NCBI GenBank assembly: GCA_035293985.1
Contig: DATGLS010000026.1
Location: 1-64,000, forward strand
Reading direction: 5' to 3'
DNA from: JAVDCA01 sp035293985
Lineage (GTDB): Bacteria > Pseudomonadota > Alphaproteobacteria > Rhizobiales > Xanthobacteraceae
Length of the DNA stretch: 64,000 bases
The position numbers were made by a program, and so were the translations under genes. Below, in pieces: positions 7,401 through 14,882 of this stretch (position 1 is its first letter; every line of letters starts with the position of its first letter). The notes under the pieces were generated by a model, which saw nothing but the letters and a program-made list of their open reading frames with translations, ran no database searches and had not been told where the DNA came from.

Positions 7401-8973
7401 GGCCGGCGGCACGCTGGCGCCGGGAACGAGCGCGGCGCCGTTCGGAACGCTCGGTATCACCGGCAATCTCGTCTTCAATCCCGGCGGCGTCTACGCCATC
7501 ACGATCGCGTCGAACGGCAGCAATTCCAGGACCGCGGTGGTCGGCTCGGCCGATCTCGGCGGCAACGGCACCGTCAACCTGACGTTCCAACCCGGCCATT
7601 ACGCGAGCGGGACCGTCTATCAGATTCTGACCACGACGACCGGAGTGAGCGGCACGTTCGCGGGCTTGACCGTGAACGGCGCTTTCGCCGGCACGATCGC
7701 GCTCGATTACACCACCGATCCGGGCGACGTCGATCTCGACGTCGCCGGAAGCTCATTGTTCGCCGTGCCGGCGGGCGCGACCGCAAACCAGCAAAACGCG
7801 CTGAATGGAATCAACGCGAGCCTCATCGCCGGCAACACGCTGCCGGCGGGATTTTCCAATCTGTCGAATCTGTCGACGCCGGGCTTGCTCAACGCGCTCT
7901 CGCAGCTCTCCGGCGAGCCGGCAACGGATGCTGACAAGGGTGCATTTCATCTGATGTCGGACTTTCTCCAGTTGATGCTGGACCCAGCGGCGGCAGCCGG
8001 CGGCTCCGCGAGCGGCAACGCAGCGAATGGATTCGCGCCGACGCAGGACGCGACGCTCGCGCCGGATGTCGCGCTCGCTTATGCCAAGGCGCTCAAAGCG
8101 CCGCAGCCGCAGGCGCCGGCGAGCTTCGATCAGCGCTGGACCAGCTGGGCCTCGGCTTTCGGCGGCACGAGCTTTCTCGACGGCAATGCCGCGCTCGGGT
8201 CGAACAATGTCACCGCGAGCGATTATGGTTTTGCCGCCGGCTCGGAGTATCACGGGACGCCCGATACGGCTTACGGGTTCGGCCTCGCCGGCGGCGGCAC
8301 CAACTGGAATCTGGCGCAAGGGCTCGGTGGCGGCCGCAGCGACGCCTTCCAGGCGGGCGTCTATGCCAAGTCGCATCTCGGGCCAGCCTATCTGTCCGGG
8401 GCGCTTGCCTTCGCCAACCACTGGTTCACCACCAACCGCACGGTCGTCGGCGATCAGCTCCGCGCGACGTTCACCGGGCAGAGCTACGCGGCACGCGGCG
8501 AGATCGGCTACCGCTACGGCGTGCCGATCACCGGCGCCATCATCGGCGTCAGGCCTTACGCGGCGCTGCAAGCGCAAGACTTCCGCACGCCGGGCTACAG
8601 CGAGACCGACCTCACCGGCGGCGGCTTCGGCCTGACCTACGCGTCGATGAACGCAAGGGATACACGCAGCGAGCTGGGCGCGCGCTTCGATGATCTGCAA
8701 GTCATCGGCGGCATGCCGCTGGTGCTGCGCGGCCGCGTCGCCTGGGCGCATGACTGGGTCAGCAACCCGGCGCTCGGGGCCGTCTTCCAGGCGCTGCCCG
8801 GGTCGCGCTTCACGGTGAACGGGGCATCGCCGCCGAAAAACTCCGCCCTCACGACGGCCGCGGCCGAGTTGCACATCGGCTCGGGCTGGACCGCAATCGC
8901 CAAGTTCGACGGGGAGTTCGCCGCCGGCTCGCAAAGCTATGGCGGGACCGGCACGCTGCGCTACAGCTGGTGA
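4426..8973 (+). CDS. Autotransporter with GGI(S/T)NSGT repeat passenger
   Basis: A type Va secreted adhesin-like protein of about 1,515 residues. A long basic leader ends in a signal peptide (LLLASSSLGAMVIAGGTPAWA). The passenger carries about 19 imperfect repeats of the form F-x-GGI-(S/T)-N-(S/A)-GTI-(S/T) between residues about 135 and 690, each followed by a variable turn, which predicts a right-handed beta-helix. PATR-type strands (SYSGGTVVNGGTLQLAGAGTLG and a second NNYSGPTNVDGGTLEV) follow at about 850-980. A 12-strand autotransporter barrel from about residue 1237 ends in the outer-membrane aromatic signature YSW. No protease triad or cell-binding motif is seen. The start is uncertain: ATG 4426, GTG 4450 (better GGGGGA spacing) and ATG 4462 all precede the signal peptide. 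It stands alone as a transcription unit. Confidence 0.9.
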   Translation: MRVDGGNSVCAAMRQAVRARRAHLRLLLASSSLGAMVIAGGTPAWAASCTHTITAGLDNAAGTVTNICVNHTSFAGSISNQGTIGPNGIDFVSGTISGQIQSTGNINFSSGVIDGGISLDAASKIATPNTAIDIINLATFAGGITNAGTITGGRDGINVHAYATTAGASVRMTFSGGISNSGTISGSAAGIEIGSSVGASSGSTVTIATFTGGITNSGTISAFHLPAIAVDPFAIANSSYTIGTFAGGIDNATSGTISGRISVGGTASGAHASVTISSFSGGITNSGTISGGVTVGGGAIGTGSSASILSFSGGISNAGTITGGGIWVGANSATETAFGIVGGSVSISDFSGGITNSGLVRAAANGIWVGGAATGASAVVTISTFAGGISNSATILAGGHGIFVGGSTKSGGTLTIATFLGGITNSGTVSGANGAIVVDLVTSFLGGINNSGLLEAPSHGGIAVSNASVVGTTSAGGGIVNGGTISAGTGIALNSVATFLGGMTNAGTIAGGNLGISATAVTTLAGGITNSGTISEAMRGILALDTLTFAGGISNGGTITAGNAGIIASHITQFGSSVAGGITNSGSVSSGAYGIGVMAVSSFSGGIGNSGVISAGGNGVYVFASSMFSGGISNAGTLSGSIALTLSGISTFTGGVSNSGTISGNSLAVYIINVETFNGVISNSGTIAGGIGIIVANSGPVAVFDSGTINATSGEAVALSASHTGSNSFTLGAGYSISGTVSGSGTDIFQLGGSSAGTFDLSAIGTQYTGFDAFNVVGGTWTVTGSTSENWTIAAGATLLIGNNSTALGPVLTDNGAFGFAQSGTYTFGGVITGSGTVEQLGPGTTVLTGTNSYSGGTVVNGGTLQLAGAGTLGAASGTTTVNTGGTLDLGGTTQTQASVNLAGGTLQNGSLDAPINSTGGVINGIGGTASLTATAGSTIVQGSNNYSGPTNVDGGTLEVLGAITGTSSVAVSSGGVLSGTGTIDPFAVTIAAGGTLAPGTSAAPFGTLGITGNLVFNPGGVYAITIASNGSNSRTAVVGSADLGGNGTVNLTFQPGHYASGTVYQILTTTTGVSGTFAGLTVNGAFAGTIALDYTTDPGDVDLDVAGSSLFAVPAGATANQQNALNGINASLIAGNTLPAGFSNLSNLSTPGLLNALSQLSGEPATDADKGAFHLMSDFLQLMLDPAAAAGGSASGNAANGFAPTQDATLAPDVALAYAKALKAPQPQAPASFDQRWTSWASAFGGTSFLDGNAALGSNNVTASDYGFAAGSEYHGTPDTAYGFGLAGGGTNWNLAQGLGGGRSDAFQAGVYAKSHLGPAYLSGALAFANHWFTTNRTVVGDQLRATFTGQSYAARGEIGYRYGVPITGAIIGVRPYAALQAQDFRTPGYSETDLTGGGFGLTYASMNARDTRSELGARFDDLQVIGGMPLVLRGRVAWAHDWVSNPALGAVFQALPGSRFTVNGASPPKNSALTTAAAELHIGSGWTAIAKFDGEFAAGSQSYGGTGTLRYSW

Positions 8974-9025
8974 TGGGGAGGCCGCTCGCTGACGCGGCTC
9001 GCACCCTCGGGGAGAGGCTCCGTCT

Positions 9026-9910
9026 CTATTTCAGTCCCCGCTCCGAGCGCAATGCCCGCTCCACCTTCTTGAGCTCGGCCAGCGCCTTGCCTTTGACCTC
9101 GGGAAAGGCGAGATCGAGCCCGCTCAACGCATCGATCATGACGCGGGCGACCATCAGGTGCGCGAACGGCTTGTGGTCGGCCGGCACCACGTGCCAGGGG
9201 GCGTCCGCGTGGCTGGTGGCGCGGATCATCTCCTCGTAGGCCGCCATATATTGTGGCCAGCGCTTGCGCTCGACGACGTCGTTCATCGAGAACTTCCAAC
9301 GCTTGGCCGGCTCCTCGAGCCGCGCGAGCAGACGCTCGCGCTGCTCTTGCGGCGAGATGTGAAGAAAGAACTTGAGCACCAGCACGCCGTTGTGGGCGAG
9401 CATGCGCTCGAAGTGAACGATGTCCTTGAAGCGCTGACGCCAGATGTCGGACGTCACCAGCTTTTTCGGCAAGCGCTGCTGCGCCAGCACGTCGGGATGT
9501 ACCCGGGCGACCAGCACCTCCTCGTAATAGGAGCGGTTGAAAATGCCGATGCGGCCGCGCTCCGGCAGCTTGCAGGCGGTGCGCCAGAGAAAATCGTGGT
9601 TGAGCTCCTCCGGGGTCGGCGCCTTGAACGAATGAACGTCGCACCCTTGCGGATTGATGCCCGCCATCACGTGCTTGACGACGCCGTCCTTGCCGGCGGC
9701 GTCCATGCCCTGCAGGATCACCAGCACGGCCCAGCGATCCTGCGCCCACAGGCGTTGCTGCAGATCGGCAAGGCGGCCGACATCGTCGGCGAGCAGCGTC
9801 TCGGCCGCGTCCTTCGTGGCGCCGTACGTCTCCGCCGGGGCGTGGTCCGCGATGCGAAATTTCTTCGGCTTGGCGATGCAAATTCTCTTGACGGCTTTGT
9901 CGAGCTTCAT
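9026..9910 (-). CDS. Polyphosphate kinase 2 family protein
   Basis: PPK2 enzymes transfer phosphate between polyphosphate and nucleotides, usually making NDP or NTP from polyphosphate. This 294-residue protein has the one-domain PPK2 layout: Walker A GMDAAGKDG at residues 68-76, the family segment GCDVHSFKAPTPEELNHDFLWR, the second motif RGRIGIFNRSYYEEVL near 118-133, and FFLHISPQEQRERL later. The sequence cannot decide the substrate class by eye. ATG 9910 is chosen for an AGGAGG site 11 bases upstream. It is the last gene of a minus-strand run after NUDIX and PhzF, with 29-bp gaps. Confidence 0.9.
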   Translation of the reverse strand: MKLDKAVKRICIAKPKKFRIADHAPAETYGATKDAAETLLADDVGRLADLQQRLWAQDRWAVLVILQGMDAAGKDGVVKHVMAGINPQGCDVHSFKAPTPEELNHDFLWRTACKLPERGRIGIFNRSYYEEVLVARVHPDVLAQQRLPKKLVTSDIWRQRFKDIVHFERMLAHNGVLVLKFFLHISPQEQRERLLARLEEPAKRWKFSMNDVVERKRWPQYMAAYEEMIRATSHADAPWHVVPADHKPFAHLMVARVMIDALSGLDLAFPEVKGKALAELKKVERALRSERGLK

Positions 9911-9939
9911 GGGCGTGAACGCCTCCTGATGCGCCGCCT

Positions 9940-10644
9940 CTACGCGACGCGAAACCGGTGTTCCAGATAGGCGGTGACCCAGGAGGGCATGCGCGGGTCG
10001 AAATCCTCCGGGCCGCGCACGATGAATATGTCGGCAAGCTCCGGATGGGCATCGCCCGCGAGATGCTCGCGCATTCTGTCCCGCAGCTCGCGTGCGGGAG
10101 CATCCACCGCCAGCAGCTGTATCAGGGCGAGGCGCGCCCCGACGGGCACCGCATGCCACTCTGCGGCGGCGTAGTCGGTCGGCACGAGGCCGGTCTCCTC
10201 GGCGACCTCGCGCGCGACACTGCCGGCGAGGTCGAGCTGCCCATCGACGATGTCGCCCGGCTCGGGCGTGCCGGCGGGAAAATAGACGCGGTCCGCGTTG
10301 GCGGTGTGCGCGCCCATGACGCCGAGCAGGAAGGCGCCATCGGCGCTGCGCAACGCACCCATCGCGAAGCAGTTGACCGCGCCGGCCTCGGGGAAGCCCC
10401 AGTCGCGCCAGGCGAGAAGGCTGGCGAAATCGGCCTCGAAGCAGGTGCCGGTCAGCGCGCCGCCCTCGATGCGATAGTCGGCGCGCGTGAGCACGATGCG
10501 GCCGTTCCACATGTGCGGCTTGCTTGCCCGCCGCTCGGCGAAATGGGCATCGATGTCGGCGCGCCGTTCGCGCGCGAACGGCCAGTCGCGGGGCTCGAAT
10601 GCGATGTCGAGCCGATCGATGGCGATGACGGGAAGGCTCATCAT
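9940..10644 (-). CDS. NUDIX hydrolase
   Basis: This 234-residue protein belongs to the NUDIX superfamily, which hydrolyses nucleoside diphosphates linked to another group. The catalytic helix is recognisable as GSVAREVAEETGLV with the conserved REVAEETG core, preceded by PAGTPEPGDIVDGQLDL. The normal G-x5-E spacing is slightly altered: Asp stands near the expected Glu. The N-terminal hundred residues (PHMWNGRIVLTRADYRIEGG and so on) resemble the substrate-recognition part of larger NUDIX enzymes, but the substrate cannot be named. Two adjacent ATG codons (10644 and 10641) are candidate starts with no strong ribosome site. The gene lies 29 bases after phzF, suggesting co-transcription. Confidence 0.8.
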   Translation of the reverse strand: MMSLPVIAIDRLDIAFEPRDWPFARERRADIDAHFAERRASKPHMWNGRIVLTRADYRIEGGALTGTCFEADFASLLAWRDWGFPEAGAVNCFAMGALRSADGAFLLGVMGAHTANADRVYFPAGTPEPGDIVDGQLDLAGSVAREVAEETGLVPTDYAAAEWHAVPVGARLALIQLLAVDAPARELRDRMREHLAGDAHPELADIFIVRGPEDFDPRMPSWVTAYLEHRFRVA

Positions 10645-10673
10645 CGCAGTGGTGGCGAAGCGGCGCGCCGCGG

Positions 10674-11570
10674 TCAAGCCTCGATCGCGCCCTCGGTGAC
10701 GACGACGGCGCCGCCGCCGACGCTCGCGGCCGCGAGCTTGCCGCCGTGGATGGTGAGCGCAAGATCGATGACGCTCGGCCGGCCCATCTCGTAGCCCTGC
10801 TCGATGCGCACCTTGTGCTCCCCATCGGCGTAACGCCCGCTCGCCGCCAGCACGCCGGCAAAGCCGGCTGCCGCCGAGCCGGTCGCCGGGTCCTCGCGCA
10901 CGCCGAGGCCGGGCGCGAACATGCGGGCGTGGAAGTGATGGCCGGCCTCGGTCGCCTCGCGGCAATAAAGATAAGCGACGTCGCGACCCTCGACCGCAAA
11001 GGCCTGCGCGAAGCGGACCGGATCGGGCTGCGCGCGGGCGATCGCGGCGAGCGACCTGATCGGAATGAAGTTCTGCGCCATACCGGCGGACCAGCGCGCC
11101 GGCCGAAAGCCGTCGAAGCCGATGTCGCCGGGCGCGAGCGACAACGCGGCGGCCGCCGTCGCGGCATCCGGACCCGCGCCATGCTCGACCGGCAGCACGG
11201 GCAACGCGAAGGCGGCGCGGCCGCTGTCGCCATCGACCATGGCGGTCTCGCATGAGACCGGGCCGACGCCCTCCTCGACCACGAAGCGGCGCGCCCCGCC
11301 GCCGTCGATGCGGCCGAGCAGCATGGCGGTGCCGACCGTCGGGTGACCCGCGAACGGCAACTCGGCGGCGGGCGTGAAGATGCGCAGCCGCGCGCGATGC
11401 GCCGGATCGTCCGGCGACAGCACGAACACGGTCTCGGGATAGTTGAACTCGCGCGCGATCGTCTGCATCTGCGGCGTCTCGAGGCCCTGCGGCTCGAGCA
11501 CGACCGCGAGCGGGTTGCCGGCGAAGCGGCGTTCGGTGAACACATCGAGGGTGACATATCGGCGGCGCAT
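10674..11570 (-). CDS. PhzF family isomerase/epimerase-like protein
   Basis: The 298-residue chain matches the PhzF fold, a pair of diaminopimelate-epimerase-like halves. Diagnostic segments are YVTLDVFTERRFAGNPLAVV at the N-terminus, EFNYPETVFV with the family's catalytic-region Glu, ELPFAGHPTVGTA, and the C-terminal-half GVREDPATGSAAAGFAGVL. PhzF itself isomerises a phenazine precursor, but no other phenazine gene is nearby, so a generic epimerase or isomerase role is more likely. ATG 11570 has GGAG 6-8 bases upstream. An imperfect palindromic repeat lies immediately upstream, and the NUDIX and PPK2 genes follow. Confidence 0.9.
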   Translation of the reverse strand: MRRRYVTLDVFTERRFAGNPLAVVLEPQGLETPQMQTIAREFNYPETVFVLSPDDPAHRARLRIFTPAAELPFAGHPTVGTAMLLGRIDGGGARRFVVEEGVGPVSCETAMVDGDSGRAAFALPVLPVEHGAGPDAATAAAALSLAPGDIGFDGFRPARWSAGMAQNFIPIRSLAAIARAQPDPVRFAQAFAVEGRDVAYLYCREATEAGHHFHARMFAPGLGVREDPATGSAAAGFAGVLAASGRYADGEHKVRIEQGYEMGRPSVIDLALTIHGGKLAAASVGGGAVVVTEGAIEA

Positions 11571-11583
11571 GCGGGTCTCCTAC

Positions 11584-11630
11584 AGCATGATCCCGAAAAG
11601 GGAGAACCGGTTTTCGGAAAAGACCATGCA
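11584..11630. repeat. Interspersed palindrome (GCATGATCCCGAAAA / TTTTCGG-AAAAGACCATGC)
   Basis: This is an imperfect 47-bp palindrome between phzF and pdxY. The words AGCATGATC..CGAAAA and GGTTTTCGGAAAAGA-CATGC match, as far as I remember, a short repeat scattered in Bradyrhizobium-like genomes. Only this copy was seen in the window. Confidence 0.6.
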
Positions 11631-11636
11631 CGAACT

Positions 11637-12488
11637 CTAAAGCGGCTCAGGTTTGAAGAGAACGCTCGGCGCGACGATCTCGTCCTGCGCCTCGATCAAC
11701 AGCAGCTCGCGCGCGCCCGCCTGCGCGGTACGGCGCAGGACGCCGAACAGCGAGGAAGCGGCGCGGGCGAGCGCCTCGGCGGCCGCACCGCCGCGCAGCA
11801 GGTGGGCGAAGAACAGCGCCGCGATGGCGTCGCCCGCACCGTTGGCGGCGAGCGTGAGCTTCGGCGTGCGCAGGCGGAAGCGGCCGGACACATCGGAGAC
11901 GATGAGGTCGATGGCGTCGGGCGGCGTCTCCTCGGTCGCGATCGATGTCGCCAGCACCACGCGCGGGCCGAGACGATGCACCGCATCGATCGCCGCAATG
12001 GCGTCGCCGAGTGACGCGCAGGCGCGGCCGCCACTCAGACAGGTGAGCTCGAACGGATTGGGCGTGACGACGTCGGCCGCCGGCGTGAGGCGGGTGCGAA
12101 TGAACTCGGCGACGTCGGTCCGCACATAGATGCCGCGGTCGGTATCGCCGATCACCGGATCGCAGCAATAGCGCGCCGCCGGGTTCGCCGCCTTGACGCG
12201 CGTCACCGCCGCGAGAATCTCCGCGCCGATGTCGGCCGTGCCGAGATAGCCGGAGGCGACGCCATCGCAGCGCGCCAGGGCGCCGCGCGCCGCGATCCCG
12301 CCGACGAGGTCGCGGATCGCCGCCGCATCGGTCGGTCGGCCGCGAAAATCGCCATAGCCGGGGTGGTTGGACAGCTCGACCGTGTGGATCGGCCACACCT
12401 CGACGCCGAGCCGCTGCAGCGCGAACACGGCGGCCGAATTTCCCACATGCCCGTAGGCGACATGTGAATTGATCGACAAAAGATTCAT
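11637..12488 (-). CDS. pdxY: Pyridoxal kinase
   Basis: PdxY phosphorylates pyridoxal in the vitamin B6 salvage pathway. The 283-residue protein has the ribokinase-like fold with the pyridoxal kinase N-terminus MNLLSINSHVAYGHVGNSAA, the EVWPIHTVELSNHPGYG substrate loop, CDPVIGDTDRGIYV, the ATP-site region TSIATEE, and the catalytic anion-hole motif NGAGDAIAALFFAHLL near the C-terminus. ATG 12488 is chosen because it begins the conserved strand; the in-frame extension to 12581 has no family resemblance. It stands between the 11584 palindrome and the divergent nuclease gene and is probably transcribed alone. Confidence 0.9.
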   Translation of the reverse strand: MNLLSINSHVAYGHVGNSAAVFALQRLGVEVWPIHTVELSNHPGYGDFRGRPTDAAAIRDLVGGIAARGALARCDGVASGYLGTADIGAEILAAVTRVKAANPAARYCCDPVIGDTDRGIYVRTDVAEFIRTRLTPAADVVTPNPFELTCLSGGRACASLGDAIAAIDAVHRLGPRVVLATSIATEETPPDAIDLIVSDVSGRFRLRTPKLTLAANGAGDAIAALFFAHLLRGGAAAEALARAASSLFGVLRRTAQAGARELLLIEAQDEIVAPSVLFKPEPL

Positions 12489-12659
12489 CTCGCCAAGATG
12501 GACCTCGGCGTTCGTGCGCGCCAACCAAATCTCGTGATCGGGATCATCAACATCATCAAACGCGCGACGGCTCGGCTGCATTTTGCGACTGGACCGTGCA
12601 GCCGGGGCGAATTCTAATGGCTCGAGTCAACCCCGTCCTTATCCCCTTTGGATTGCCGG

Positions 12660-13256
12660 ATGGCCGGATATCCGTACGACCGATGGCGCAGCGGCCTCTG
12701 GCCACGCCGCAACCCGCTATTCGTGGTGCTGATCGCGCTCGTCTGCCTGACCGTTTTCTACGCGGCGGGCGGGCGTCATTTCCACCGCGTCGAGCGGGCG
12801 CAGCCCGCCCTGTCGCGCGCCCCGCTGGTCGGCCGCGCCTGGATCGTCGATGGGGATTCGATCCGCATTGGCGGCGTCTCGATCCGTCTCGAAGGCATCG
12901 ACGCGCCGGAGTGGGACCAGACCTGCACGGACCAGGACGGGAAGAGCTGGGCCTGCGGCCGCGCCGCCACCCGCCAGCTCAAGGCGTACACGCGCGATCA
13001 GACGCTGACCTGCCGTCCGCGCGTGATCGACCGCTATGGACGCGTTGTCGCGACCTGCCTGCTTGCGGATGGCACCGACGTGAACGCCCGGCTGGTGCGC
13101 GACGGCTGGGCCGTCGTCTATGATTTCGCCCGCACCTACGCGGCCGAGGAAGCAGAGGCGAAGGCCGCCAAGCGCGGCATCTGGAGCGGCTCGTTCATCT
13201 ATCCGAGCGAGTGGCGCCGGCAGAAGGGCCAGCACCGCGGCTGGCGGCACCACTAG
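12660..13256 (+). CDS. Membrane-anchored thermonuclease (SNase) family protein
   Basis: A staphylococcal-nuclease-like domain follows an N-terminal membrane segment (NPLFVVLIALVCLTVFYAAGG, about residues 19-39), so the protein is exported or anchored facing the periplasm. Core motifs are present: VDGDSIRIGGVSIRLEGIDAPEWDQTC with the Asp and Arg expected at the calcium and phosphate site, DRYGRVVATC with the second arginine, and LVRDGWAVVYDF followed by EAEAKAAKRGIW. The family cuts DNA or RNA. ATG 12660 is preferred over TTG 12648; neither has a strong ribosome site. It is divergent from pdxY and ends just before a family A repeat. Confidence 0.85.
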   Translation: MAGYPYDRWRSGLWPRRNPLFVVLIALVCLTVFYAAGGRHFHRVERAQPALSRAPLVGRAWIVDGDSIRIGGVSIRLEGIDAPEWDQTCTDQDGKSWACGRAATRQLKAYTRDQTLTCRPRVIDRYGRVVATCLLADGTDVNARLVRDGWAVVYDFARTYAAEEAEAKAAKRGIWSGSFIYPSEWRRQKGQHRGWRHH

Positions 13257-13262
13257 AACCTC

Positions 13263-13350
13263 GTCATGGCCGGGCGTGGCCCGGCCATCCACGTCTTTGC
13301 CACGAACAAGGAAGCAAGACGTGAATGCCCGGCGTTCGCCGGGCATGACG
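13263..13350. repeat. Dispersed palindromic repeat, family A (copy 1)
   Basis: Its two halves are TCATGGCCGGG-CGTGG-CCCGGCCATCCACGTCTTTGCC and GCAAGACGTGAATGCCCGGCG-TTCG-CCGGGCATGACG. Each half is a hairpin, and the halves are inverted relative to each other. It fills the gap between the nuclease and PEBP genes, which converge. Other copies are at 26917, 37338, 39303 and 45165. Confidence 0.8.
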
Positions 13351-13364
13351 TCGTACTTGGTTCA

Positions 13365-13931
13365 TCAGGGATGCGTGAACAGGCCGACGAGGCCGGTCGC
13401 CGAGATCGTATGGCCCTTGATCGCGTCGAACACTTCCTCGCGGGTGAGGCCGGGCTTGAGCGCCTTCGGGTCGAGGTCGGTCGCGATCAGCGTGAAGGTG
13501 TAGTGGTGATAGCCGGTGCCGGTCGGGGTGCACGGCCCCGAATAGTGGCCGACGCCCATCAGGCTCTTGCCGCCGATGTATTTGTCGCTCTCCTTGCTCA
13601 CCTCGCCTTCGGCGAAGCCGGTCACGGTCGGCGCGATGCCGTAGGCGACCCAGTGCGAGACGCCGAGGCCGCCGCGGCCTTCCGGATCGAACATCAGCAG
13701 CACGAAGCTCTTGGTGTTCGCGGGCGCGCCCGACCATTGCAGCGGCGGCGACACGTTCTGCCCGACGCAGTTCGGGCTGCCGGCGCGGTTGCCCGCGTTC
13801 TTGACCTGGAGCTTGCCGCCGTCCTGGAAGGCGGGCGAGGTGAGCAGGAAGTCGGCCGCATTGGCGGAGCCGAATGCGCAGAGGGCGATGCCGCTCGCCA
13901 GCGCGAGCCGCGATACATATTTGGCGATCAT
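13365..13931 (-). CDS. YbhB/YbcL family Raf kinase inhibitor-like protein (PEBP fold)
   Basis: This 188-residue exported protein has a signal peptide (residues 1-24, ending GSANA|AD) and the bacterial PEBP core: SPPLQWSGAPANTKSFVLLMFDPEG, with the Asp-Pro of the anion pocket, then GVSHWVAYGI with the conserved His, and YSGPCTPTGTGYHHYTFTLIATDL. PEBP proteins bind small anionic ligands, and the bacterial role is poorly known. The start at 13931 is supported by GGGAGAA six bases upstream and by the signal peptide. It converges on the nuclease gene across a family A repeat. Confidence 0.92.
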   Translation of the reverse strand: MIAKYVSRLALASGIALCAFGSANAADFLLTSPAFQDGGKLQVKNAGNRAGSPNCVGQNVSPPLQWSGAPANTKSFVLLMFDPEGRGGLGVSHWVAYGIAPTVTGFAEGEVSKESDKYIGGKSLMGVGHYSGPCTPTGTGYHHYTFTLIATDLDPKALKPGLTREEVFDAIKGHTISATGLVGLFTHP

Positions 13932-14090
13932 GGACGTTCTCCCAGGCTTGTGAGGCCGCGCGAGTGTATCGACGGCGAATTCGAGATCAAGCGTCCTTAG
14001 GCGCGTCGCTCTCGGGCATTTCGACATGCAAAATCACGGCGACCGGACCGGTACAATCGTGCGACTATGGGGTCCCCGTGCCGGTAAAAT

Positions 14091-14882
14091 ATGTCGAAGA
14101 TGTCCACCCCTGCCGTCATCAGCTTCGAACGCGTCAGCAAAGTCTATGACGGCACGCGCACGCTCGAGAGCGTCACGCTCGCGGTGGCGGAGCGCGAATT
14201 CCTCGCGATCGTCGGCGGCTCGGGCGCCGGCAAGACCACGCTGCTGCGGCTGATCAACCGGCTGATCGACCCGAGCGACGGGATCGTGCGGCTCGAGGGC
14301 GAGGACGTGCGCACGCTCGATCCGATCGCGCTGCGCCGGCGCATCGGCTACGTGTTTCAGAACATCGGCCTCTTTCCCCACATGACGGTCGCCGAGAACA
14401 TCGCGATCACGCCGCGACTGCTCGGCTGGGACGCCGCGAGCCGCGCCGCGCGGGTCGACGAGCTCATCGACCTCGTCCGCCTCGACCGCGCGAAATATCG
14501 CGATCGCCTTCCGCACCAGCTCTCGGGCGGCGAGCGCCAGCGCGTCGGCGTCGCCCGCGCGCTCGCGGCGCGGCCGCGCATCGTGCTGATGGACGAGCCG
14601 TTCGGCGCGCTCGATCCGATCACCCGCGACGCGCTCGGCCGCGACGTGCGCGCCCTGCACGACGAGCTCGGGCTCACCACCGTGATGATCACCCACGACG
14701 CGCTCGAGGCCGTGCTGCTGGCCGACCGCATCGTGGTGATGCGCGACGGCCATGCGATCGCCGACGGCACGCCGCGCGCGCTGCTCGCCGGTGACGCCGA
14801 CCCTTATGTGCGCGAGCTGATGCAGACGCCGCGCCGCCAGGCCGAGCGGCTGCACGCGCTCATCGCGGGGCCGGCCGCATGA
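14091..14882 (+). CDS. ABC transporter ATP-binding protein (quaternary amine / osmoprotectant type)
   Basis: The nucleotide-binding subunit of an importer, 263 residues. Walker A GGSGAGKT, Q-loop FQNIGLFPHMTVAENI, signature LSGGERQRVGVARAL, Walker B RIVLMDEPFGALDP and the switch histidine in ITHDALEA are all intact. The sequence is closest in style to OpuCA/YehX ATPases, but it has no C-terminal CBS regulatory domains, so ionic-strength sensing of the OpuA kind is unlikely. Its stop overlaps the ATG of the permease/receptor gene (ATGA at 14879-14882), so the two are translationally coupled. Two start codons, 14091 and 14100, are possible. Confidence 0.92.
   Translation: MSKMSTPAVISFERVSKVYDGTRTLESVTLAVAEREFLAIVGGSGAGKTTLLRLINRLIDPSDGIVRLEGEDVRTLDPIALRRRIGYVFQNIGLFPHMTVAENIAITPRLLGWDAASRAARVDELIDLVRLDRAKYRDRLPHQLSGGERQRVGVARALAARPRIVLMDEPFGALDPITRDALGRDVRALHDELGLTTVMITHDALEAVLLADRIVVMRDGHAIADGTPRALLAGDADPYVRELMQTPRRQAERLHALIAGPAA

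Noticed and set aside
10674..11570. Phenazine biosynthesis gene
   Set aside because: PhzF fold is certain, but no other phz gene is present; the family is widespread with other roles.
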